Shown: positions 1 through 5,424, counted from the stretch's first letter. The stretch: 5,511 bases of DNA from Hyphomicrobiales bacterium (GCA_015494185.1 WGBT01000213.1:1-5511); one strand, 5' to 3'. Notes: generated by a model from the letters alone, not told the origin. A program made the numbers and translations.

Positions 1-66
1 AAAAACTCCTCCGCGGCCGAATGGATTTCTCGTATTGCGTGTATTTTTCAGCTCTAGATTCTGGTT

Positions 67-81
67 TTAAACGGTGGCTAA
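67..81 (+). promoter_or_regulatory. CtrA-like site (TTAA-N7-CTAA), 7 of 8 matches
   Basis: TTAA at 67-70 is followed after exactly seven bases by CTAA at 78-81. The alphaproteobacterial CtrA consensus is TTAA-N7-TTAA, so one base differs. A GANTC site (GATTC, 57-61), the target of the CcrM cell-cycle methyltransferase, lies six bases upstream. In such AT-rich DNA a match of this quality can arise by chance, and the site is about 210 bp from the start codon, so this is only a candidate. Confidence 0.22.
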
Positions 82-158
82 AATGATCTGCCGTCTGCAA
101 GCAATTTAAATTAATCATGGTTCAAAATTTACGTCACCACGCCAGAAATCGCGTCAAT

Positions 159-167
159 TTATCCCCA
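159..167 (+). promoter_or_regulatory. DnaA-box-like site TTATCCCCA
   Basis: TTATCCCCA differs by one base from the strong DnaA box TTATCCACA. Two more TTATC cores lie close by on the other strand (complements of 183-187 and 205-209), though these lack the rest of the box. The site is about 127 bp upstream of a gene for a protein with a DnaA box-binding domain, which raises the possibility of autoregulation or of control by DnaA itself. Binding has not been shown and the site count is small. Confidence 0.3.
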
Positions 168-278
168 TATATTCCAACATCAGATAACAATTTAGCAGGA
201 CACGGATAATGTTTTGGCCGTGGTCAGAATTAATTCAACCAGTGATTGTGTAACCTCTTTCGAGAGTTTTTTCAAGTC

Positions 279-283
279 AGGAG
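279..283 (+). promoter_or_regulatory. Shine-Dalgarno site deciding the start at ATG 294
   Basis: AGGAG sits ten bases before ATG 294. The following gene has the identical arrangement (AGGAG at 679-683, ten bases, ATG 694). The alternative TTG starts in the same frame are less likely: TTG 246 has no comparable site before it, and TTG 288 is only four bases from the AGGAG. Confidence 0.7.
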
Positions 284-293
284 TTCGTTGGTT

Positions 294-689
294 ATGAAAA
301 ATCGTGAAATCAAGAAGCGCAAGAAGCGGAAACGTGGCCGGCCACGAGCTCCCAGCCCGCCGGATTTCACCCTGCTTCAGACCACACGCATCGTGATTCA
401 CATAGTTTCGCGGATTTTTGATGTGACCCCGGCGGAAATCCGCCAGCCTTCGCGTGGCACAGCCCGTGTTGCATTGGCCCGGCAGGTCGCCATGTACCTA
501 ACGCATATTGCTTGCGGATTGAGCTATAGCGACACCGCCCGGCTGTTTTCCCGTGACCGCACGACCGTGGCTTATGCCTGTGCCAAAATTGAAGACCGCC
601 GGGATGATCCGCAATTCGATGAAGCCCTGACCCATAGTGAAAGGGCCGCTCTTTGCCTGATGACTGCCACCGTTAACCAGGAGCACTGA
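294..689 (+). CDS. DnaA domain IV-like helix-turn-helix protein with basic AT-hook-like tail
   Basis: A 131-aa cytoplasmic protein, probably DNA-binding. Residues 2-20 are strongly basic and contain KRGRPR (13-18), the core of an AT-hook, which grips the minor groove of AT-rich DNA. Residues about 30-112 match the C-terminal DNA-binding domain (domain IV) of DnaA. They carry the conserved basic loop and helix (RGTARVALARQVAMYL, 54-69) and the recognition turn SRDRTTVAYACAKIEDRR (86-103), where DnaA proteins have GRDHTTVLHAC. The D and TT that contact the DnaA box are kept, and the H is R. There is no AAA+ ATPase domain, so it cannot initiate replication as DnaA does. It may compete for or read DnaA boxes, but this is inference. 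The start is ATG 294, chosen for its AGGAG. A TTG 48 bp upstream would add 16 residues without motif. The stop is four bases from the next start, implying one transcript. Related small proteins next to DUF6456 genes occur in Alphaproteobacteria, and I know of no established function. Confidence 0.85.
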   Translation: MKNREIKKRKKRKRGRPRAPSPPDFTLLQTTRIVIHIVSRIFDVTPAEIRQPSRGTARVALARQVAMYLTHIACGLSYSDTARLFSRDRTTVAYACAKIEDRRDDPQFDEALTHSERAALCLMTATVNQEH

Positions 690-693
690 CTTT

Positions 694-1617
694 ATGCCTC
701 AAACCGCGTCGCCTTCCCCGAAAAAAACGCTTCGTTTACGCGCTGAAAAAATTCTGGCTCAACTTGCCCAACCGGGCGCTTATATCAAGACGCTTGTCTT
801 GCCTTCATCTCAGGACAGCAGACCCGCGTCAACCTCCGCCTCAAGAGATCGAATAGAGCGGCGAAAACCCCAGTTTGGACTGTTTAAATCTGATCCAAAT
901 AGCACGACCCCCATTGCCCAATTTGGGCCAGACATTTTAAAATATTTGCTGGCACAGGACTGGGTGCGTAAGACAGGGGCTCGTTTTACCATGACGCAGG
1001 CCGGGCGCGCCGCCTTGAAACGGCGGGCAACGAAACACGACAAATTCCGGCGTCAGCACCAGATTCACAAAACGCAAAACCGTAAAGTCGATGGCAATGT
1101 GAGCCGCCCCGTGACCGTCAATGAGACTGAAAGCCCGCTTGGCTGGCTGCGTAAACGCAAGGATAGAAATGGCAATCCCTTGATCAGTGAGGTGCAATTC
1201 CAAGCTGGCGAGCGTCTGCGTGCGGATTTTTGGCGGGCACAAATGACGCCGCGTGTGACCATGAGCTGGAGCGCTATGACCGCTAGCAGCAAACGTGTCA
1301 AACGAGCCGCGCCAGGAGCCTCGACCGAAATCAGTGATGCGGTCATTGCCGCCAAAGCGCGCGTTGCCCGAGCCCTCGATGCGGTCGGACCGGAATTGTC
1401 GGGCATCTTGATCGATGTTTGCTGTCACATGACCGGTCTTGAACAATTCGAACAGCAAGCCGGTTGGCCGCAACGTTCTGGAAAACTGGCGCTCAAACTT
1501 GCCCTTAATGCGCTTGCCCGGCATTACGGTTTGATCGCCACCCCCCGCGTTGAATGGTCTGGCGGGCAGATTCGTCATTGGGGGACGGCAGATTATTGCC
1601 CCAATATCGACGGCTAG
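694..1617 (+). CDS. DUF6456 domain-containing protein
   Basis: A 307-aa soluble protein. Residues about 147-280 are the conserved DUF6456 region, with the hallmarks SPLGWLRKRKDRNG (147-160), LISEVQFQAGERLRADF (163-179), RAAPGAS (204-210), ALDAVGPELSGILIDVCC (227-244) and LNALARHYGL (271-280). A tail with RHWGTADYCP follows (294-303). The N-terminal third (about 13-112) resembles a winged-helix fold broken by a low-complexity loop (about 36-70): LRAEKILAQLAQPGAYI at one end, LLAQDWVRKTGARFTMTQAGRAALKRR at the other. DNA binding is therefore plausible but inferred. The Shine-Dalgarno AGGAG (679-683) lies inside the end of the upstream gene and the gap is four bases, so translation of the two is probably linked. 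I know DUF6456 as a conserved alphaproteobacterial family of unknown function. Family assignment is strong, biochemical role unknown. Confidence 0.88.
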   Translation: MPQTASPSPKKTLRLRAEKILAQLAQPGAYIKTLVLPSSQDSRPASTSASRDRIERRKPQFGLFKSDPNSTTPIAQFGPDILKYLLAQDWVRKTGARFTMTQAGRAALKRRATKHDKFRRQHQIHKTQNRKVDGNVSRPVTVNETESPLGWLRKRKDRNGNPLISEVQFQAGERLRADFWRAQMTPRVTMSWSAMTASSKRVKRAAPGASTEISDAVIAAKARVARALDAVGPELSGILIDVCCHMTGLEQFEQQAGWPQRSGKLALKLALNALARHYGLIATPRVEWSGGQIRHWGTADYCPNIDG

Positions 1618-1631
1618 GTGAGAGGTGAGAC

Positions 1632-1661
1632 TTGACGAGAACGAACACGACTGCGTATGGC
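1632..1661 (+). promoter_or_regulatory. Possible promoter for cbiG-cobJ
   Basis: TTGACG (1632-1637) matches the -35 consensus at five of six positions. Eighteen bases on, TATGGC (1656-1661) is a weak -10, with only its first three bases fitting. It sits in the 99-bp gap between the DUF6456 gene and cobJ, about 55 bp before the start codon. Good -35, poor -10: a tentative call. Read-through from the upstream pair remains possible, since no terminator is evident in the gap. Confidence 0.3.
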
Positions 1662-1704
1662 TCACAAGCCGTCAACACTCGCAAACCGCCAACAATAAAA
1701 CAAT

Positions 1705-1710
1705 AAGAGA
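1705..1710 (+). promoter_or_regulatory. Shine-Dalgarno-like AAGAGA supporting ATG 1717
   Basis: The purine run AAGAGA lies six bases before ATG 1717. A TTG directly in front (1714) is in frame but would leave only three bases of spacing, so ATG 1717 is preferred. Confidence 0.5.
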
Positions 1711-1716
1711 ATTTTG

Positions 1717-3438
1717 ATGCAAAAAACCGCCATTTTGGTGCTCAATGCCGCCGCCATGCCCGTGGCGCGGCAAATCGCGGGACAGATGGCACGCTGTGAG
1801 TGTGAAATTGCCGGCCTGCGCGGCCGCGTTGACATGGCGCCTTTTCTGTTTTCAGATTTTACAGCTGAGGTACAGTACCGCTTCCGCTTGGGACAAAAGC
1901 TTATTGGGATTTGTGCCGCGGAAACCTTGATCCGGGCTGTGGCGCCGATGTTGGCCGCTTCGCAGGATGAGCCGCCGGTGTTGGCGGTTTCCCAAGATGG
2001 ACAGCTGGTCGTCCCGCTATTGGGGGAGAAGAACGGCGCCAATGAACTGGCCCTTGAGGTGGCGGGTTGGCTCAAGGGTAAACCGGCTATTACGGCCAGC
2101 GGGTTTCGCCATTTTGGGGTGGTTTTGGAGGCGCCGCCTGAGGGCTATTGGCCGGCTAATCCCGAGGCTGCCCCAAAGGTGATGGCCCGGCTGCTCGATG
2201 GCGGCCGCGTGGCGCTTTCCGGTTCTGCGCCGTGGCTTCAAAACAGTGACCTGCCGATCGACAATCACGCCGGTGATGTCATCATCAAGGTGACCCCCTT
2301 CAAGGCCGGCCCATCCAGTGATGACAAGAGTGATACGGATATTCTGGTCTATCATCCGCAAAGTGTCATCGCCGCGGCCAAGACGCCGGAAAAGCTGACT
2401 TCAGCGGCATTGGCTGACGCCTTGCAAACGGCCAATATTGCGGATGCCGCTCTAGCAGGATTGCTGTTGCCCCCGGAAACCGTGGTTTTGCCGCAACATC
2501 GTGAAATCGCCTTGAACCGTAATATTCCCTTGCGCGTTCTTGCCCGTGGCGCATTGAACAAAGAGGGGCTCGCTGCTTTGGCCGCGCAAGCCGGCATTGC
2601 CAAATGCGAGGTTGTCGAAGCTGGTGGGTTTTGGTTTTTGATAGCACCTGATCCTGTCGATATGGCGCGCATTGGTGTGGGGGTTGGACAGTTGAGCCTT
2701 GTGGGCCTAGGCCCTGCAGGGAAGTCTTGGCTGCTCCCCCAGGCGCGCGATGTCTTGGCCGCAGCAACGGATCTCATCGGCGATCAGGACCATCTTGACC
2801 GGGTGCCACAGTTGCGCGCTGGACAAAGGCGGCATCCCTTTAGCAACCGCGATCCCTTCGATCTGGCGCGCCAAGCGCTCGATCTTGCGGTCCAGGGGCG
2901 CCAGGTGGCGTTGGTCAGTGCGGGGGACCCCGGCTTTTTTGGAATTGCCGCGGCTGCCATGGAAGCGCTGGAACAACAGCCGAAAGCCTCGGCCACGGTT
3001 GAAATCGAGGTGCTGCCCGGCTTGTCGGCAATACAGGCTGTCGCCGCACAGGTTGGCGCGCCTTTAGGACACGACTTTTGCGTCATAGCCTTGTCGGATT
3101 TGCTGACAACCGAAGCGGTCATCGAAAAACGTTTGCTGCATGCCGCCCAGGGTGATTTCGTCACTGTTCTTTATAGCACAAAAAGTCAATCCCAGCGCCA
3201 GCAGATCGAGGCGGCGCGGGCCATTTTGCGCAGTTACCGCCGCGCCGACACCCCGGTGGTCGTCGCCGATGATATTGGTGAAAAAGAGCCCTTTGTGACT
3301 ATGACAACCCTAAGTTCTTTAAAGCCCAGCCATATCGGCAAACAAAGCCTGATGATCATCGGCTCCAGCCAAACCCGGATGTTGACGTTGATGGATGGCC
3401 GTCAGCGCATTTATACCCCCCGCAGCTATGGGATTTAG
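1717..3438 (+). CDS. cobJ: CbiG-CobJ fusion: precorrin-3B C17-methyltransferase with N-terminal CbiG-like region
   Basis: A 573-aa bifunctional-type protein of the cobalamin (corrin ring) pathway, cytoplasmic. Residues about 45-125 are CbiG_N-like: LIGICAAETLIRAVAP (62-77), PPVLAVSQDGQLVVPLLG (86-103), GANELA (107-112). Residues about 126-205 are a CbiG middle segment (PANPEAAPKVMARLL, 146-160). Residues about 208-322 occupy the place of CbiG_C/CobE but lack its usual glycine-cysteine motif. Residues 326-573 are the SAM-dependent tetrapyrrole methylase: LSLVGLGPAG (326-335), SAGDPGFFG (401-409, SAM site), LPGLSAIQA (433-441), GHDFCVIALSDLLT (451-464), IIGSSQTR (547-554), YTPRSY (566-571). This half methylates C17 of precorrin-3B with ring contraction, giving precorrin-4. 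The only B12 gene in the window, it has no cobalamin riboswitch in the 99-bp gap upstream. It converges on gatB. Its TAG stop is the first triplet of a palindrome. The CobJ assignment is strong. Activity of the CbiG part is doubtful. Confidence 0.88.
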   Translation: MQKTAILVLNAAAMPVARQIAGQMARCECEIAGLRGRVDMAPFLFSDFTAEVQYRFRLGQKLIGICAAETLIRAVAPMLAASQDEPPVLAVSQDGQLVVPLLGEKNGANELALEVAGWLKGKPAITASGFRHFGVVLEAPPEGYWPANPEAAPKVMARLLDGGRVALSGSAPWLQNSDLPIDNHAGDVIIKVTPFKAGPSSDDKSDTDILVYHPQSVIAAAKTPEKLTSAALADALQTANIADAALAGLLLPPETVVLPQHREIALNRNIPLRVLARGALNKEGLAALAAQAGIAKCEVVEAGGFWFLIAPDPVDMARIGVGVGQLSLVGLGPAGKSWLLPQARDVLAAATDLIGDQDHLDRVPQLRAGQRRHPFSNRDPFDLARQALDLAVQGRQVALVSAGDPGFFGIAAAAMEALEQQPKASATVEIEVLPGLSAIQAVAAQVGAPLGHDFCVIALSDLLTTEAVIEKRLLHAAQGDFVTVLYSTKSQSQRQQIEAARAILRSYRRADTPVVVADDIGEKEPFVTMTTLSSLKPSHIGKQSLMIIGSSQTRMLTLMDGRQRIYTPRSYGI

Positions 3439-3475
3439 AGCAAAATCCGATTAGGTGGAAGCGGATTTTGCTCTA
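3436..3475. repeat. Perfect 14-bp inverted repeat in the convergent gap; possible dispersed palindrome or two-way terminator
   Basis: The left arm TAGAGCAAAATCCG (3436-3449) and right arm CGGATTTTGCTCTA (3462-3475) pair perfectly around a 12-base loop. The left arm begins with the stop codon of cobJ, and the right arm lies about 55 bp past the gatB stop on the other strand, so both convergent transcripts would contain the hairpin. The stem has only six G-C pairs and no T-run follows it on either strand, so it is not a textbook intrinsic terminator. Similar AGAGCAAAATCCG-type palindromes occur scattered between genes in some alphaproteobacterial genomes, as I recall. A second 7-bp pairing (TGGAAGC 3456-3462 with GCTTCCA 3478-3484) shares base 3462 and competes with the main stem. 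Confidence 0.65.
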
Positions 3476-3530
3476 GAGCTTCCAAGGGGATACGGAAAGC
3501 ATGAAAAGGTGAATGCAAATATCTTCGGTA

Positions 3531-5012
3531 TCATTCCTCGCCGATTTGCAGTTTGGCGCGGAGGATTTCGTTGACGGCTTGCGGGTTGGCTTTGCCTTGG
3601 GTCGCTTTCATGACTTGTCCCACGAACCAGCCGATGGTTTTGGGCTTGGTTTTGAGCTGTTCGACTTGCTTGGGATTGGCGGCGATGACTTGATCGACGA
3701 TGGCTTCAATGGCGGCAGTGTCTGTCACCTGTTCAAGCCCGCGTTCCTTGACGATTTGCGCCGGATCCTGTCCTGTCTCCAGCATGATTTCAAACACTTC
3801 TTTGGCGATCCGGTTGGAAATGGTCTTGTTGGCAATCAGGTCGATCAAAGCACCAAGCGCGCTTGTGGAAACCGGCGAATCCGTAATCGATAAACCTTGC
3901 TTGTTGAGCACCCCAAACAGCTCACCGGTGACCCAATTCACCGCCAGCTTGGCATCCCGCCCTTGCGCCACTTCTTCGAAATAGTCGGCAGCGGCTTTCG
4001 AGGCGACGAGCACCCCGGCATCATAAGCCGACAAGCCATATTCGCGCATGAAGCGGTCTTTTTTCTCATCAGGCAGTTCCGGCAGATCGGCTTTCAAGGC
4101 CTCGACCTCGGCCTGGCTCAAGCGCAACGGCAGCAAATCCGGATCGGGGAAATAACGATAGTCATGAGCCTCTTCCTTGGAGCGCATCGGATGGGTCTTG
4201 CCGGTTTGCGGGTCGAACAGAATGGTTTCCTGCTCGATGGTCCCGCCATCTTCCAAGGTGTCGATCTGATAGCGCGCTTCATATTCGATGGCCTGACGAA
4301 TAAAACGCAGTGAATTCATGTTTTTGATCTCGCGGCGGGTGCCGAAAGGCTCGCCGGGACGGCGTACGGAAACATTGACATCAGCCCGCAGACTGCCTTG
4401 TTCCATATTGCCGTCACAAGTGCCCAGATAGCGCAAAATCGAGCGCAATTTGCTCAAATAGGCGGTGGCCTGTTCCGCCGAGCGCAAATCGGGTTTGCTG
4501 ACGATTTCCATCAGCGCGACGCCGGAACGGTTTAGATCCACGAAAGTATAATTCGGATCCTGATCATGGAGCGACTTGCCGGCATCTTGTTCCAAATGCA
4601 ACCGTTCGATCCCCACCTCGAAACTCTCGCCGTCTTTCAAATCGACGCGCACCACGCCTTCGCCGACAATGGGATATTTGTATTGCGAGATTTGATAGCC
4701 CTGTGGCAGGTCCGGGTAAAAATAGTTCTTGCGGTCAAAAACCGAATAGAGATTGATCTTGGCGTTCAGCCCCAGCCCGGTGCGGATCGCTTGGCGGATA
4801 CATTCGGCATTGATCACCGGCAGCATGCCCGGCATGGCCGCATCGACCAGGCTGACATGGGCATTGGGTTCGCCGCCAAATTCGGTCGAAGCCCCGGAAA
4901 ACAGTTTTGCCTTTGAAATCACCTGGGCATGGACCTCCATGCCGATCACCACTTCCCATTCGCCGGTGGCCCCGGCAATCAGATGCTTTTTCGCCACGGT
5001 CGCTGTCGCCAT
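3531..5012 (-). CDS. gatB: Aspartyl/glutamyl-tRNA(Asn/Gln) amidotransferase subunit B
   Basis: A 493-aa full-length GatB, the tRNA-binding and kinase subunit of the cytoplasmic GatCAB complex. It activates Glu or Asp misacylated on tRNA-Gln or tRNA-Asn with ATP, and ammonia channelled from GatA completes the amidation. The catalytic cradle domain is residues about 17-300: WEVVIGMEVHAQV (19-31), KLFSGASTEFGG (36-47), VDAAMPGMLPV (56-66), YPDLPQGYQISQYK (99-112), RLHLEQDAGKS (137-147), VDLNRSGVALMEIVS (158-172), LRADVNVSVRRPGEPFGTR (208-226), EIKNMNS (228-234), DYRYFPDPDL (284-293). The helical linker and YqeY-like tail (about 300-490) end with GWFVGQVMKATQGKANP (461-477). ATG 5012 follows a GGAG (complement of 5019-5022) by six bases. 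The window contains no gatA or gatC. The gene follows a small membrane protein gene by 70 bp and may share its transcript. No separate strong promoter is visible in that gap. Confidence 0.97.
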   Translation of the reverse strand: MATATVAKKHLIAGATGEWEVVIGMEVHAQVISKAKLFSGASTEFGGEPNAHVSLVDAAMPGMLPVINAECIRQAIRTGLGLNAKINLYSVFDRKNYFYPDLPQGYQISQYKYPIVGEGVVRVDLKDGESFEVGIERLHLEQDAGKSLHDQDPNYTFVDLNRSGVALMEIVSKPDLRSAEQATAYLSKLRSILRYLGTCDGNMEQGSLRADVNVSVRRPGEPFGTRREIKNMNSLRFIRQAIEYEARYQIDTLEDGGTIEQETILFDPQTGKTHPMRSKEEAHDYRYFPDPDLLPLRLSQAEVEALKADLPELPDEKKDRFMREYGLSAYDAGVLVASKAAADYFEEVAQGRDAKLAVNWVTGELFGVLNKQGLSITDSPVSTSALGALIDLIANKTISNRIAKEVFEIMLETGQDPAQIVKERGLEQVTDTAAIEAIVDQVIAANPKQVEQLKTKPKTIGWFVGQVMKATQGKANPQAVNEILRAKLQIGEE

Positions 5013-5082
5013 TTTTTGCTCCGGATCCGTTATGATCTTTTGCCCCTTTGGTTACCGCAACCCCAAGCCCGCTGCAAGCGCT

Positions 5083-5418
5083 TCACCGTCTGGCAAGCTG
5101 ATATAATTTGTCTTGCAAACGATCGCTCACGGCTTTGGTGCGATAGCCGAGCCAGGCCCAGAACAGGGCGATGAAATAGTAAACGCCGAAACCAAACAGG
5201 AATTTGGCCATTTTAACCTGTTTCGGATCGGGATCGGCAAATTGATAGGGCATTGAAATCAGCCCGATCATATAGCCCACGAAAGCCACTAATACCAGTT
5301 TCTGCGGCTGATTGGCCCGGCGGCCGAGATAATAGCTGACGATTAGAACCGCAGGATTGAAGATCAATCCGGCCATGAAAGCCGCATCGAGGGTAAAAGC
5401 CCCCATTTGAATTGACAT
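5083..5418 (-). CDS. Small three-helix membrane protein, function unknown
   Basis: A 111-aa protein I do not recognise. Three hydrophobic segments are visible: about 12-32 (AAFMAGLIFNPAVLIVSYYL), 40-57 (KLVLVAFVGYMIGLISMP) and 70-92 (MAKFLFGFGVYYFIALFWAW). The charged loop GRRANQPQK (32-40) and the basic tail from R93 should face the cytoplasm, which would put the N-terminus outside. The acidic stretch FADPDPKQ (60-67) would then lie outside. There is no cleavable signal peptide. ATG 5418 is chosen because GGAG (complement of 5425-5428) precedes it by six bases, the same spacing as gatB, and because a promoter with TATAAT lies at 5450-5455. A longer version starting at 5481 would begin upstream of that promoter. 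Location before gatB suggests cotranscription, not necessarily shared function. The gene is likely real, from its start signals, promoter and coherent topology, and no function is proposed. Confidence 0.75.
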   Translation of the reverse strand: MSIQMGAFTLDAAFMAGLIFNPAVLIVSYYLGRRANQPQKLVLVAFVGYMIGLISMPYQFADPDPKQVKMAKFLFGFGVYYFIALFWAWLGYRTKAVSDRLQDKLYQLARR

Positions 5419-5424
5419 GACGTT

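Larger units (their letters stand above)
1..293. other. AT-rich intergenic/promoter region upstream of the DnaA-IV-like gene
   Basis: No convincing gene lies here. The first 57 bases are open in frame 1 and end in TAG (55-57), so they could be the last 18 codons of a gene beginning outside the window, but this is too short to claim. From about 60 to 240 the DNA is much more AT-rich than the genes that follow. It holds three exact CAATTTA words (102, 155, 188) and a CAAAATTTA variant (123). It also holds the perfect palindromes AATTTAAATT (103-112) and GAATTAATTC (227-236), a DnaA-box-like site (159-167) and a CtrA-like site (67-81). The best -10-like hexamer is GATAAT (205-210), with no good -35 at normal distance, so the start of transcription of the downstream pair cannot be fixed by eye. 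Regulation at the promoter by AT-binding or cell-cycle proteins is an inference. Confidence 0.55.

Noticed and set aside
1..57. Frame-1 open stretch ending in TAG at 55-57, possible tail of an upstream gene
   Set aside because: Eighteen codons are too few for any family match. The codons look plausible but chance open frames of this length are common.
1..118. Minus-strand open frame from ATG at 118 running off the left edge (39 codons)
   Set aside because: There is no ribosome site before the ATG, and it uses AT-rich and rare-type codons (TTA, AGA, AGG) unlike the confirmed genes. No recognisable motif.
246..293. Longer N-terminus for the DnaA-IV-like protein from TTG 246
   Set aside because: There is no ribosome site before TTG 246, whereas AGGAG at 279-283 serves ATG 294 with the same spacing as the next gene.
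937..1665. 242-codon minus-strand open frame opposite the DUF6456 gene
   Set aside because: It lies antisense to a gene with clear family motifs, its product has no recognisable domain, and it is best explained by codon bias of the real gene.
1659..1670. Hairpin GGCT-CACA-AGCC as terminator of the upstream pair
   Set aside because: Only four base pairs and no T-run; too weak to call.
2352..3164. Several 89-141 codon minus-strand frames opposite cobJ
   Set aside because: They overlap one another and the strongly supported CobJ frame, lack motifs and lack ribosome sites.
3436..3475. Standard rho-independent terminator
   Set aside because: The stem is perfect but not GC-rich, the loop is 12 bases and there is no T-run after it on either strand, so it is listed as a repeat with possible termination function.
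3513..4313. Plus-strand frames of 94-138 codons opposite gatB
   Set aside because: They are antisense to a full-length, highly conserved GatB. No domain or start signal supports them.
5013..5082. Separate gatB promoter
   Set aside because: The best combination (TTGCGG with CATAAC on the minus strand) has a 20-base spacer and poor hexamers.
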